Below are positions 27,741-37,256 of a DNA stretch of 64,000 nt, piece after piece; the first letter of the stretch is position 1, and every line of letters starts with the position of its first letter. The DNA is from Strigomonas culicis (Eukaryota; Euglenozoa; Kinetoplastea; Trypanosomatida; Trypanosomatidae). Location: contig AUXH01000006.1 of NCBI GenBank assembly GCA_000482145.1, positions 32,276 through 96,275 of the forward strand. Reading direction: 5' to 3'. Under the pieces are notes generated by a model. That model did no database searches. It was given only the letters and a program-made list of their open reading frames with translations, and had not been told where the DNA came from. Made by a program: the position numbers and the translations under genes.

Positions 27741-30700
27741 TTACGGCAGCTGGGGGAGCGCAAAGGAGAGAATCGACACGGCATCCAAGTCGTCCTCCTC
27801 GTGCTGCACCTCATCTACAGTCATTTGCTCCAGGTTCTTGAAAATGGTGACCAGCGCCGTGATCACGTCGCGTTGGACCTCCTGGAGCGGCTTCAGGTTG
27901 TACTGCTTGATGATGTCCAACAGGGCCTCCTCCTCCTTATCCTTGTGCACGTGGTTGATGCGGAGCAGCTCACAGATGTGGTGGAGCCGCTGGCGGAACT
28001 CGAGCACGGCGATGCCGGCGATGTCGTCCGTCTCCAAGAAGCGCTCCTTGCCACAGTAGGAGACGGAGAAGACGTAGAAGGTCCCCTCGTCGTCGCTGAA
28101 CGTGGCGTACTGCAGGCGGTAGGCGAAGAGCAAGAGGGACATCCAAAACTGCTTGGGCGACTCGATGGCCGTCGAGAAGCTCGCGAGGAGCTTGTCAAAG
28201 AGCAGATTGAGCTGGACGGGGATGATGATATCGCCGTCCTGCCACCGCAGGCAGCTCGGCGAGTGAATATCGGGTGCCGCGGAGAGGTCGCTGAAGAGCC
28301 CAACCGCCAACTCCTTGGAGTGCGCATACGAGCTGGACGAGCTGGTCACCTCCACCGACTGGGCCACAAACGCCACGTTGGTCATGACACACACCATGGC
28401 GGCCAGCTTGTCTAACTGCTCCAGCAGCTTGCTGGCGTCGACAATGTCGCGGAAGGGAACAAAGTCCGCTAGCTCAAACTTAATGTGGTTCTCCATGTCC
28501 ACGATCGCCACCAGCTTGTCGTAGCTCAGGTTCTTCTGCGCGCACCATTGCTTCACCGTTTGGACGTTGTCCCCGTGCCGCGCCGCCTCCTGGCGGAACA
28601 GCAGCACCGCCTTCATGACCGCCACGATGTCGCTGCGCAGGCCGCAGCACATGGAGCGCATCGCGTTCTCCGTCTCCTCCATCGCACGCGCGACGTTGAA
28701 GCGGCGGCTGCCCGTCTCCTGGGCGCCAACGGTGAAGGGCGAGAGACTGCTCGTCACCGCGGCGGCCAGGATCATGAGCGACTCCAGGCCGGTCAGGAAG
28801 CCGTAGTAGACAAGCATACCCGACTGCGGCGAGACGGGGATCAGCTGCAACATGCGGCCAATAAACGTGTACAGGTACTCGTCCACCTCCACCTCCGCCT
28901 CCGCTTGTGCGCTGGACAGAATGAGCGAGCTCCAGTGCGTGTGGTGCTCCGCGTAAATCTCCGGCACGCGCTCACCGGCCGCCATCGGGTCCTTTGCGTC
29001 GATAATGCAGCCGAGGTGCGTGAGCGTGTTCATCGACGACGCGATCGTTTCGATGTGCGGCTGGTTGTGGCAAATACTGAAGATGGCGACCGGATTCGAC
29101 ACAATCTGCAGGCAGTGCAAGGACAGCTCGTCGATCCGCGAGTTCTCGATGGGTGACTGGGGGTGGTCTGCCAGCGTCGCAATCTGCGCCGCCGGGAACA
29201 GGCAGAAGTAGAAGCCCTGCTGCACCCGCCCCACGCGGCCCCTGCGCTGCGCAATGCTGCCCTTGGACACCCACTGCGTGACGAGCGGCGGATACAGCAC
29301 GGAGGCCGGCTTCTCCTTCGAGATCTTCGGCCGCTTGACCAGCACGAGGTCAATCACAAACACCACATCCGGCAGCGTGATGGACACCTCGACAATGTCG
29401 GTGGCCAGGTACACCTTCTGCAAGTTGGGCGACTGGCGCTTCATCGCGGCCTCGATCTCGGTCAGCTCCACCGCGCTGTGCCACGGAATGGCGTCGACGC
29501 GGTGCCGCAGCTGCTGCAGCAGCAGCGCCTGCATCGCCTCGACCTGCGCCCTGCCGGGCAAAAACACTAGGATGGAGTGGTTCGGCAGCGACATGTTGTT
29601 GAGAAACATAATCAGGTTCTGTGCAATGTACAAGTGCTTGTCCATGATGGACTTCTCGACGACCCGCTTCTCCATCAGCTGCTCTGGGACCGTGTAGTCG
29701 AAGCCCATGAGCGTGCACACGTCCTCCAGGAAGTAGTCGTGGATGGGGTGCTCCGGCTCGCTCTGCTTGTACGTGGCCACCTTGAGCCCGCTAAAGTAGT
29801 CCTCCCAGTCGCCCGTGTTGAGCGTGGCGCTCATCAGAATCAGCTTGAACTTGGACTTGCCGCTCCGAAGCGCCAGCCGCAGAAGGGCCACCATGACCTC
29901 GATGTCCGGCTGCTGCTCGTGAAACTCGTCGAGCACGATGTGGGTGTACGGGATCTCCTCCGGGTTCTCCAGCAGGCGCAGCAGCAGCGTGTAGCTGGTC
30001 ATGTACCAGAGGCGGGTCTGCTCGTCGCCCTTCTTGTCCCCGCGGATCCAGTACCCCACGTCCTCGCCCACCTGCTCCCGCCGCAGCATCGCGACGCGGT
30101 TCGCAATCGCCACCGTGGCCGTGCGGCGCGGCTGCGTGCTCACGACGCGCGTCTCGGTCGAGAGCTCCACCAGCGCCTTGGGGATCGACGTGCTCTTGCC
30201 GCTGCCGGTGTCGGTGCAGACGAACACGACGTCGTGCTGGTCGATGAGATCCAGAATGACGGGTATGTCGAGGCGCTCCTTGACCACGTCGTGGAAGTGC
30301 ACCACCTCCTGGTGCGTGTACTTCTCAAAGAAGAGCTGTTGAGACGTTTCCATGGCGCACTGGCGCTCGAACATGGCCTCGTAGTTCTTCTTGTACTCGG
30401 GGTTCTGCTGCATCTCCGCCTCGTGCTTCCGCTTCGCCTCCTCGCACTCCTTCTCGTACTGCTCCTGCACGCGCTGGCGCTGCTCCTGCTTCCACTTCTC
30501 CTTGTCCTCGTAGCGCGACCGGCGGCCGCCGCCGGCGCGTCGGTCGCCGCGCGTCTCGCCGCGTGCCTCGGACCGCCGCAGCCCTTCCTCCCGCGCAGGC
30601 GGCGCGGCGTCCTGCTGCGTCGCGGCGCTGGGCTTGGCCGCCTCCGAGCGCACCACCTTGTCTGGAAACAGCTGGGACAGCTTCTCCAGGATGTTGGTCT

Positions 30701-31088
30701 CACCACCGAGCTCCTGCTCGCCCATCTTGGAGCGTGGCTTGGGTACGAAATCTGACTGCACCTCCTCCGGCTTGGCCGGCTGAGCAGGCTTCTCATGCCT
30801 CTCGTGTTTATCGGACTTGTCGGCTTTTTCCTGCTTCTCGGATTTCTCCGGCTTCTCTTGCTTGTCCTGCTTGTCCGACTTGTCGTTGCGCTTTTTGCGA
30901 CGATCCTGCTTCTTCTTGTTCAGGTACTCGACCGCGCCCTTGGACTGCTCCGTTTTTCCTGTCTTCTGTGCAAGCCACTGGATCGCGCTTTCACCCTTCT
31001 CCGCGTCCCAGTGATTGGTGTCCGGCGCATCGTCCTCGCGTGCAGGGTCGGTGAAACGCTTGATTTTGGGCTGCGGGCGTTTACTCAT
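27741..31088 (-). CDS. DEAH/RHA-type RNA helicase with DEFH box
   Basis: 1115 residues from the ATG at 31088. An SF2 RNA helicase of the DEAH/RHA group. Seen: a Lys/Glu/Asp-rich low-complexity N-terminus (about 55-120), a second charged Arg/Glu region to about 240, then helicase motifs: I (TGSGKST, 294-300), Ia (STQPRR, 317-322), II (DEFH, 387-390), III (SATLN, 420-424), V (ATDIVEVSITLPDVVFVIDL) and VI (QRRGRVGR). The C-terminal part has HA2- and OB-like regions. Motif II is DEFH rather than DEAH. The charged N-terminus suggests protein or RNA contacts. No dsRNA-binding domain was noticed. Probable roles are ribosome assembly or mRNA metabolism, and I cannot choose between them. Confidence 0.88.
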   Translation of the reverse strand: MSKRPQPKIKRFTDPAREDDAPDTNHWDAEKGESAIQWLAQKTGKTEQSKGAVEYLNKKKQDRRKKRNDKSDKQDKQEKPEKSEKQEKADKSDKHERHEKPAQPAKPEEVQSDFVPKPRSKMGEQELGGETNILEKLSQLFPDKVVRSEAAKPSAATQQDAAPPAREEGLRRSEARGETRGDRRAGGGRRSRYEDKEKWKQEQRQRVQEQYEKECEEAKRKHEAEMQQNPEYKKNYEAMFERQCAMETSQQLFFEKYTHQEVVHFHDVVKERLDIPVILDLIDQHDVVFVCTDTGSGKSTSIPKALVELSTETRVVSTQPRRTATVAIANRVAMLRREQVGEDVGYWIRGDKKGDEQTRLWYMTSYTLLLRLLENPEEIPYTHIVLDEFHEQQPDIEVMVALLRLALRSGKSKFKLILMSATLNTGDWEDYFSGLKVATYKQSEPEHPIHDYFLEDVCTLMGFDYTVPEQLMEKRVVEKSIMDKHLYIAQNLIMFLNNMSLPNHSILVFLPGRAQVEAMQALLLQQLRHRVDAIPWHSAVELTEIEAAMKRQSPNLQKVYLATDIVEVSITLPDVVFVIDLVLVKRPKISKEKPASVLYPPLVTQWVSKGSIAQRRGRVGRVQQGFYFCLFPAAQIATLADHPQSPIENSRIDELSLHCLQIVSNPVAIFSICHNQPHIETIASSMNTLTHLGCIIDAKDPMAAGERVPEIYAEHHTHWSSLILSSAQAEAEVEVDEYLYTFIGRMLQLIPVSPQSGMLVYYGFLTGLESLMILAAAVTSSLSPFTVGAQETGSRRFNVARAMEETENAMRSMCCGLRSDIVAVMKAVLLFRQEAARHGDNVQTVKQWCAQKNLSYDKLVAIVDMENHIKFELADFVPFRDIVDASKLLEQLDKLAAMVCVMTNVAFVAQSVEVTSSSSSYAHSKELAVGLFSDLSAAPDIHSPSCLRWQDGDIIIPVQLNLLFDKLLASFSTAIESPKQFWMSLLLFAYRLQYATFSDDEGTFYVFSVSYCGKERFLETDDIAGIAVLEFRQRLHHICELLRINHVHKDKEEEALLDIIKQYNLKPLQEVQRDVITALVTIFKNLEQMTVDEVQHEEDDLDAVSILSFALPQLP

Positions 31089-31456
31089 GGCTGGTCAATA
31101 GCAACGCTGCACGGATGTAAACAAAAAAAGAATACAATATGATGAATACTAATACTACTGCATACCAAATGAAGCGATCGGGATAAACCATATGCATGAG
31201 AATTGAAAGAAGGAAAACAAGAGTTCAGCATTGTATGCACGTACGAGATGAAACAAAAGAACAGATTGGAAAGAGGGCCGCTCCTATTCTTGAAGAGAAA
31301 AAGTGACGACTGAATTCAAAGCAAGAAGAAAACTAACATGTGAATAGATATATTCATTATAAAGTAGTCAGCAAGTAAAAACTGAAAACAACCAAGGTAA
31401 GGTTGACGCCATCCTGTTCAGGTAGAGGATTCACAACTAGTAATGACATCGTCTCC
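31089..31456. other. Intergenic spacer, helicase / Apd1-like gene
   Basis: 368 bases of AT-rich sequence with purine-rich plus-strand runs (31202-31225, 31290-31303). No gene seen. Confidence 0.6.
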
Positions 31457-32278
31457 CTAGAGCGACGCTTTTACTTTTGTTTTCAACACTAGTTGACCTC
31501 GAACCTTGTCTTCCAGCATAGTAAGGGCCTCTGCGTTGCCGCTAACGAGCCCCTCCAGTAGAGGCTCCACGTGTTCGGGACGAAACAGGCCGTACGCACG
31601 CCCGATGTGTCTGGTGAAAACCAGAAGATTCGCCGCATACACATGACCACCAAAGTGAGAACACGGGAAAATGTTCACCTTCTGGCCCATTGCCGCGTTC
31701 TTCTGCTCAAAAAGGTCCACGAGAATAGGCCCACAGTAGCCGCACCTCGCGTCACGGGCCTTGTGCGCGCAAACGAATATAAAGATCTCGTCCGACCGAT
31801 CCCTCACTGCCGCCGTCTTGGACTCCCAGGGAAGACAGCCGAATTCCGCCTCTGTGCTCGTGTATTCGGATATCTGCAGGCGGTCGTCCTGCGGTTGCAC
31901 GTACAGCGCACATGCGCCACCCTTCCGATCCCTCTCATAGAAGCCTGTCAGATTCAGGCCCTCCGCACCGCGAGCCCGCATGGCCGCTTGCAGGGTCTTC
32001 ATGTCGGGCACATTCTGCATTTTATTGTGCCACAGGGGTGGACGGACGGCGGTGGCCATAAAAAGGTGATCCTTCATCGCCATTTTGCCCTGCGCGGGAA
32101 TGGCGCACGGGCAGTTTCGCCGATCAAACCCAAAAAGCTGAGGATCCAGACCCTCCACCGCTTCTCTCGTCTCTGCCGAGAGCAGCGACTCCCAGCCCGC
32201 CGTAGGCACACACGTCCGTTTTGCACTGAGCATGCAGCCCCAGCTGGACGTCAGTATGCAGCTCGCAAATGTTCTCAT
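31457..32278 (-). CDS. Sucrase/ferredoxin-like (Apd1/Aim32) protein
   Basis: 273 residues from the ATG at 32278; codons further upstream are poly-Phe/Leu leader read-through. The family has a thioredoxin-like ferredoxin fold; yeast Apd1 and Aim32 bind a [2Fe-2S] cluster using Cys and His. Seen: a possible mitochondrial presequence (MRTFASCILTSSWGCMLSAK), a Cys pair (RRNCPC), the core FIFVCAHKARDARCGYCGPI, and CSHFGGHVYAANLLVFTRH, which match the family's C-x-HG-x-RD-x-x-C and SHxGGHxFAxN signatures. The His and Cys residues expected as ligands are present. Mitochondrial location is inferred from the N-terminus only. Confidence 0.8.
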   Translation of the reverse strand: MRTFASCILTSSWGCMLSAKRTCVPTAGWESLLSAETREAVEGLDPQLFGFDRRNCPCAIPAQGKMAMKDHLFMATAVRPPLWHNKMQNVPDMKTLQAAMRARGAEGLNLTGFYERDRKGGACALYVQPQDDRLQISEYTSTEAEFGCLPWESKTAAVRDRSDEIFIFVCAHKARDARCGYCGPILVDLFEQKNAAMGQKVNIFPCSHFGGHVYAANLLVFTRHIGRAYGLFRPEHVEPLLEGLVSGNAEALTMLEDKVRGQLVLKTKVKASL

Positions 32279-32527
32279 AGCCGTTACAAAGAAAGCAGAA
32301 ACAACAGTGTACCTACATAATACGTTAAAAAAAGAAAGAAGAAACGTGAACAGCCAACAGTTGAAAAAAAAAAACAAATTTCAGACGTCAAAGATAAGGC
32401 TACTTCTTTCAATTAGGCAGAAAACAAAATTCGCTTTTGCAGCATCCTGATATGTATCACTTCGTTATGTTTCTCATCTCTAGCAGCTCCATCAAAAAAA
32501 AAAAATGACCACGGAGTATAGGTAGCC

Positions 32528-33175
32528 TTACTCTGAAGCAAGTCGAGTAGCCACGGCACGGCACTGTGCAAATCGGGCATTCCACTGGTTAAAGTACGTT
32601 TGTTTTTGCTCCTCTGTCCAGTTAGCGTTCATTTGTGGGTGCATCTGCTTCAAAATAAAGTCTCGTTTCCGTCGCTCAAATATGATGTCAGGGTCTTGAT
32701 TGGTCCCGTATGCAGAAGGGTCAGCGGAGCGACTCGCCTTTCGGGAAAAAAAGGCTACACAATAGAGATACAGCACGGCGATCACAAGACACGTATTCTT
32801 CGCGACATGGTAGATAGTCTGATGCATTCTGTATCGATGCCGGCTGAACCCATAATTTCTCTCATCTGCGGCATACGCACACGTGCGAGTGCCCGAGTGT
32901 TGATTTGCATTGTCATCCATATGTGCCCGCGCTCGCGAAGAGGCATCGCTCTCTGCCTCAGGCGAGCTCTCCTGCTGCGCCCGCAGGAGCTGCTCGTAAG
33001 CGCCCCGCAGCTGCTTGAACTGCTCTGCATTACCACCGACGTCGGGGTGCATGTGTTTGGCCTTTGCATAGTACGCCTCTTTGATCGCCTTTGTGGAGCA
33101 CGGTGCGGACGGGTCCAAGCCCAGCACTTCACGCGCACATGTCGCGCTCACTAAACGAAGCGCTGTACGCCTCAT
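32528..33175 (-). CDS. Membrane-anchored J-domain protein
   Basis: 215 residues from the ATG at 33175; 33 upstream codons are leader. An Hsp70 co-chaperone. Seen: a basic, presequence-like start (MRRTALRLVSATCAREVLGL) running straight into a J domain (about 13-70) with the HPD motif intact in YYAKAKHMHPDVGGNAEQFK, a Ser/Ala/Asp linker, one membrane span at about 145-165 (VIAVLYLYCVAFF) and a charged C-terminal region with Trp/Phe-rich ends (WTEEQKQTYFNQWNARFAQC). No Gly/Phe or zinc-finger region, so class C (type III). Mitochondrial inner membrane or ER placement are both possible. Confidence 0.85.
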   Translation of the reverse strand: MRRTALRLVSATCAREVLGLDPSAPCSTKAIKEAYYAKAKHMHPDVGGNAEQFKQLRGAYEQLLRAQQESSPEAESDASSRARAHMDDNANQHSGTRTCAYAADERNYGFSRHRYRMHQTIYHVAKNTCLVIAVLYLYCVAFFSRKASRSADPSAYGTNQDPDIIFERRKRDFILKQMHPQMNANWTEEQKQTYFNQWNARFAQCRAVATRLASE

Positions 33176-33352
33176 GGCAGCTAAGAGAAAACGTAGAGAA
33201 GATGGAGGGGAAGAGAAGGAAAGTAGATAACACAGCCACGCTATTTGATCGTACTCTGCGGTCCTTACTACCAACAGGTCCGCTCACCTTCGTGTAGAGG
33301 GAAAAACACTTAAATGACGCCAATTCGACTATACAAACAAACTCGCGCAAGC

Positions 33353-34453
33353 CTAGCTCAGCTTCATTGCGCCCTTCGCGCCGTTGCGGTAGGCGTCGTC
33401 CAGTTTCTCGACCACGCGGACGTACGACCCGTCCGTCCGGCCCACCGCGTCAACAAACTCGCTGCGGGTCGGGTAGAGGAGCCGCACCAGCTTTTCGCTC
33501 TTCTGGTCGGTGTTGTGCGAGTAGAAGTGGTAGCGGTAGTGAATGTTCTTCACCTCCTCCGACTTGAAGAAGCTACCGCAATGGGGACACGGAAACTTTG
33601 TAAACTCTGTGGGACGCTGTGGAAACACCGAGTTCAAAAAGCCCCGTATGCTCTGTCTCACCACGTTCGGGTTGCGCTGCGCCGAAGCGCTGGTCGCTGG
33701 GGCGGCGGATGAAGCGGCGCCGCTCCCACCGCCCACAGTACCAGAGGTGCTACGTAGAATAACAGCGAGGCCATCCCTCCACGCATCCGCACTGGGGCCA
33801 CCGCCGCTGGCTTCGCTTTGAATACTGTCTCGTGCGTGCTTTAGCTTGAAGCGGATCAAGTCCTCCATCCTTCGACGCGTATCCGAGGACGCGATCTGAT
33901 GCCATGAGCGAAGAAGGTTCAGCAGCAAGGACTGATACTCGTGCAGTGCCTCCTCCACCCACACGTTTGTCGCCACGTCAAACAGCGGGACGTACTCAGA
34001 AGCTAGCGACGGCAAGGCCTCTTCAATGCGAAGACGCAGCTTCTCCTCTTTCTTGCCCAGCGCGTTCTTAAACACAATGTCCACCACACACAGGGAGAGA
34101 TACAGGTCCTGGACTGCCACCTGCGCGTTGTAGGAACCCTCGCGCTCCGACCCTGGAGGCAGCGGCTCCGCCTCCTTCGCCTCCCGCCTTTGCTTGGCGA
34201 CCTCCTTGTAGCGCTCACTGCAGTCGCGAATGTGATTTTGGATGGCCATCCACGACTCTAGGTACCACTCCTCGTGGTCATTGATGGCCCATAAAATGCC
34301 GTCGAGCAAGTATTGGGTGTTCGCTATCATCGACGGCGCCGTCACCGTTTGGTAAACCCGAGACGCATCCGCAAACGTAGGACTGCGCAGCCGGCTGGAC
34401 AGGAAGAACTGAAAGTTGATGATCCACTCCTCCCTTTTTGAATTCGAACTCAT
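33353..34453 (-). CDS. C2H2-type zinc-finger protein, possibly Pcf11/CID-like
   Basis: 366 residues from the ATG at 34453; 32 upstream codons are leader. Seen: a helical N-terminal half, including LYLSLCVVDIVFKNALGKKE, a Gly/Ala/Ser-rich linker (about 240-275), and a single finger FPCPHCGSFFKSEEVKNIHY followed by RYHFYSH. The helical half, with a V-D-x-V-x-KN pattern, recalls the CTD-interacting domain of Pcf11 (VDSIVKN), and Pcf11 also has fingers with a C-x-x-C...H-x-x-x-H/WHF pattern. The match is weak and the order is not diagnostic. If it were Pcf11 it would pair with CLP1 at 20513-22021 in cleavage factor II. I am confident of the gene, not of the family. Confidence 0.7.
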   Translation of the reverse strand: MSSNSKREEWIINFQFFLSSRLRSPTFADASRVYQTVTAPSMIANTQYLLDGILWAINDHEEWYLESWMAIQNHIRDCSERYKEVAKQRREAKEAEPLPPGSEREGSYNAQVAVQDLYLSLCVVDIVFKNALGKKEEKLRLRIEEALPSLASEYVPLFDVATNVWVEEALHEYQSLLLNLLRSWHQIASSDTRRRMEDLIRFKLKHARDSIQSEASGGGPSADAWRDGLAVILRSTSGTVGGGSGAASSAAPATSASAQRNPNVVRQSIRGFLNSVFPQRPTEFTKFPCPHCGSFFKSEEVKNIHYRYHFYSHNTDQKSEKLVRLLYPTRSEFVDAVGRTDGSYVRVVEKLDDAYRNGAKGAMKLS

Positions 34454-34719
34454 CTTGAGTGTGTTTCTTTCTAATATTGGATAGACGTAACGACAAGGAC
34501 AACAGTAATCCAGAGAAAAAGAGAAGAGGACAGAGAGAAAAGGGTACACTTCCCAATAGAGAAAGAAAACAACACTTCATGCGAGAGTAAGTAAACATAT
34601 TTTAAATCAAACAATGATGCATAAAGGCACCGTTCATTTGGATAAAGGGGGAGGAGAATGAAGTGGGTTGCACGTGTCGTTGACATTTTTTTGTGGTTTA
34701 ATCATAGTATTTAAGCGGT

Positions 34720-35709
34720 TTATTCGGTGTTACAAAGGTCCTCGCGGTAGAGCTTCAGCTCGTCAACGAATTGGCGAACCTTCTCATTCTTCAACAGCTC
34801 CGCCAGGCGCACGTTGTGCTCGTGCAGGCTAATCTTGTAGGCCACGCTGCCATCGCCAAAGCAGTCCCGCAAAGCGGTGCGGTACTCTTCCTCGTACACG
34901 GCCCGCGACAGGGTGCGCTGCAGCGGACTCCGTCGGAGGAGCGGAATGGCGCTCGTCTGTAGGTGGCTCACCTTGAGGTACTGGTCCTCATCCGTGTTGG
35001 TCATGAAGCCGTCGAACCACACGGTGAAGCAGTAGCGCGTGCACTGCACCGCGCTCTGGACGGGGAGCACCTTGTGCAGCGTCGCGTCCGACTTGAATAA
35101 GACAACCGTGTTGTAGGACGGCTGCACCTTCACCGGCTGGCCGAGGAACGGCCACAGGACGATTTCGCCGCCCACCTCCTCGCGCCACTCGTCCGTGAGG
35201 TACACCGCCATGGTAAGGCGGCGCTTGTTGGGCCTACTGGGGTTGTCATAGTGCCATGGGAAGGCGCCGCCCTCGTTCATCTGCAGCTTGAGCGTAATCG
35301 CCTTGGCGGCATCCGCCGCGTCCGCAAAAGGCACCAAGTCCTCGCATGACGTGAGGCGGTCGCGGAACAGCTCCACGAGTGCACTCAGTTGGTGGTTGAA
35401 CAGGTCGTCAAACAGAGGGAGCTGCGAGCGGATCGCCTGTTGGTGTAGGTCGCATTCGAAAATGTGCGGCTTCACGAGCTTCAGCGGCCCCTCGCTGGTC
35501 AAGAACTCCACCTGGTTCGGGATCTTGCCGCCCTCGACGTGATGGAAGCAGTGCTTGATCTCACGCAAGAACTCGGCTGCGAGGTCGTCCGTGAGCGGTC
35601 TATCCTCGAGCACCAGGTAGCCATCGAGATCCAGCTTCTCACAATTCGCCGGGGTCAGCCACTTCTTCAAAACCGCGGCGAGAGTGTCATCAGGGATGCT
35701 GGTCGTCAT
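34720..35709 (-). CDS. 2OG-Fe(II) oxygenase (prolyl 4-hydroxylase-like)
   Basis: 329 residues from the ATG at 35709; a longer open stretch upstream reads through the leader. A soluble oxygenase with the double-stranded beta-helix fold. Seen: an N-terminal helical part, then the catalytic core GGAFPWHYDNPSRPNKRRLT (HxD metal ligands in HYD), MAVYLTDEW, EVGGEIVLWPF, VVLFKSDATLHKVLPV (third metal ligand His) and CTRYCFTVWFDG (Arg for the 2-oxoglutarate carboxylate). Order and spacing fit the P4H type. The substrate cannot be predicted. It is unrelated in sequence to the JmjC oxygenase at 25794-27257. Confidence 0.85.
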   Translation of the reverse strand: MTTSIPDDTLAAVLKKWLTPANCEKLDLDGYLVLEDRPLTDDLAAEFLREIKHCFHHVEGGKIPNQVEFLTSEGPLKLVKPHIFECDLHQQAIRSQLPLFDDLFNHQLSALVELFRDRLTSCEDLVPFADAADAAKAITLKLQMNEGGAFPWHYDNPSRPNKRRLTMAVYLTDEWREEVGGEIVLWPFLGQPVKVQPSYNTVVLFKSDATLHKVLPVQSAVQCTRYCFTVWFDGFMTNTDEDQYLKVSHLQTSAIPLLRRSPLQRTLSRAVYEEEYRTALRDCFGDGSVAYKISLHEHNVRLAELLKNEKVRQFVDELKLYREDLCNTE

Positions 35710-35991
35710 TTTACTTTTTTTATGAACAGAAAGTATATATGGAGGTAAGTAGGAAAGGGAAAGGAAATAAGAAGGAAATCTTTTACGAAGCGTTTGGCAG
35801 GAAGAGGAGGACAGATGTACAGGCGCATAGAAGTGGAGCAGACGGTCATTTCCGCCGCTGTAACAGTGAAAAGGAAGAAAAAAACACTTCATCGAACAAA
35901 GTACATGGAACAAACTATAGGCACAAAATTTAAATATATACAGTGTGAAGGGGGGGGGGACATGAAGATGCTTGTAAATTACAACTAGTGG

Positions 35992-36972
35992 TTAGCTGGC
36001 CACATTCTGAGCTAACGCAGCAGCGGTGTTTTGCGCATTCGCGACGGACCTCTGTTGACGTTTCCTCTGCTTTTCGAGTATTTCTACACCGGCTTCGAGG
36101 AAGCTGGCAACGGTGTACACACCGCCGGCGACGGCGCACAGGTGCACGAGAAAATGGCTGGGGCTCGCGTACGACCGCAGGCACTGCGCTGCAAAACCAG
36201 ATACCGCATACTCAATTGATATACCAGGCCTACTGGACACTTGCGCATACTCCGCCGTCATTTGATAGCCATGCATCAGGGGTGCATTCGGCATACGGAC
36301 CGTCGTGTACACATTTTGGATGTAGTAGTAAAACTTGGTGGTGAGAGAACCGTGGGTGGACTGCGCACGATGATCAAGAGGGACCGTCGTGTTTTTCGTG
36401 ATGGAGGGTATCACTCCCAGTGGCAACGGCGGGCTGGACTTGGCGTGGCACACAATGTGATCCGCCTGCACATGCTTCACGGTGTCGGGACTGCCCGCCG
36501 ACATCGTGATCTCCAGGTAGGTCGTGCCCTTGCCTAACGGAGCCTTGAGGTTTACCAAGCAGCCACCACTGCCGACGGCCGTCTTACCTGCTTCGTACTT
36601 TTCGCTCGTATCCTCGCAGTCCGTACTATCCTTTGGCACGACGTACAGTTGCGGCGCCAACTGCTCTTCTAACTTCGACACACGCTGCTGCCTTTGTTGG
36701 AGGGTGAAGCCCACGGTCTCGCACGGCGCGCGTTGCAGCAGGATGGACAGATCCATGTAGTCCGTGCTGTTCTCCTCCGACAGCATCGGACGCGACACAA
36801 TGCCGCACTCGTGGTACCCCGCCGCGTAGTCGCGCACCTCTCCGCACAGGAGAAGCACGAGGAAGGCAAGCGTCATGCATGTCACCGCGGCCCCCGAGGC
36901 GGTGGGTGGGGAGAGCATGTTCTTATCCTGGACCTCACGGAACAGGTCCACCTTTTTGAGATAGTACAGCAT
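35992..36972 (-). CDS. Erv41/Erv46 (ERGIC) family cargo-receptor-like protein
   Basis: 326 residues from the ATG at 36972. Erv41/Erv46 proteins cycle between ER and Golgi in COPII/COPI vesicles and return escaped ER proteins. Seen: the typical start YYLKKVDLFREVQDKNMLSP, a first membrane span at about 27-44 (VTCMTLAFLVLLLCGEV), a long lumenal region with Cys residues, then near the end YAVSGFAAQCLRSYASPSHF and a second span (HLCAVAGGVYTVASFLEAGV), corresponding to the FLT-x-x-CAIIGGVFTV segment of the family. A short Lys/Arg/Gln-rich tail follows. The lumenal region is diverged, so I cannot say whether it is nearer Erv41 or Erv46. Confidence 0.75.
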   Translation of the reverse strand: MLYYLKKVDLFREVQDKNMLSPPTASGAAVTCMTLAFLVLLLCGEVRDYAAGYHECGIVSRPMLSEENSTDYMDLSILLQRAPCETVGFTLQQRQQRVSKLEEQLAPQLYVVPKDSTDCEDTSEKYEAGKTAVGSGGCLVNLKAPLGKGTTYLEITMSAGSPDTVKHVQADHIVCHAKSSPPLPLGVIPSITKNTTVPLDHRAQSTHGSLTTKFYYYIQNVYTTVRMPNAPLMHGYQMTAEYAQVSSRPGISIEYAVSGFAAQCLRSYASPSHFLVHLCAVAGGVYTVASFLEAGVEILEKQRKRQQRSVANAQNTAAALAQNVAS

Positions 36973-37256
36973 CTAAAGAAATGTGTGGTTCTGCAAAAAG
37001 AGAGGGGGGAGAAAAACAACGGCATGGAATAAAGTATCGGTTTCACGCTGCAAGGCGGCAGAAGAAGGAAAGCTTAGTTATCTTCAACGCTGTACGTGTA
37101 TACGTTCAAGGTGTGTATTCTATTCTCTGGAAACAAACTGAGCAACGCCAACGAGGGAGGTTTAAAAAAAAAAATATTGTAAAAAAGAAATAAAACAAGT
37201 GTGTGTATAGATATAGATACAAGTATATATGTGTACATGAAGGTGTAATCTACCGT

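Noticed and set aside
35947..35956. Run of about ten G as a quadruplex element
   Set aside because: A single G run next to an A/T-rich spacer; there are no neighbouring G runs to complete a quadruplex.
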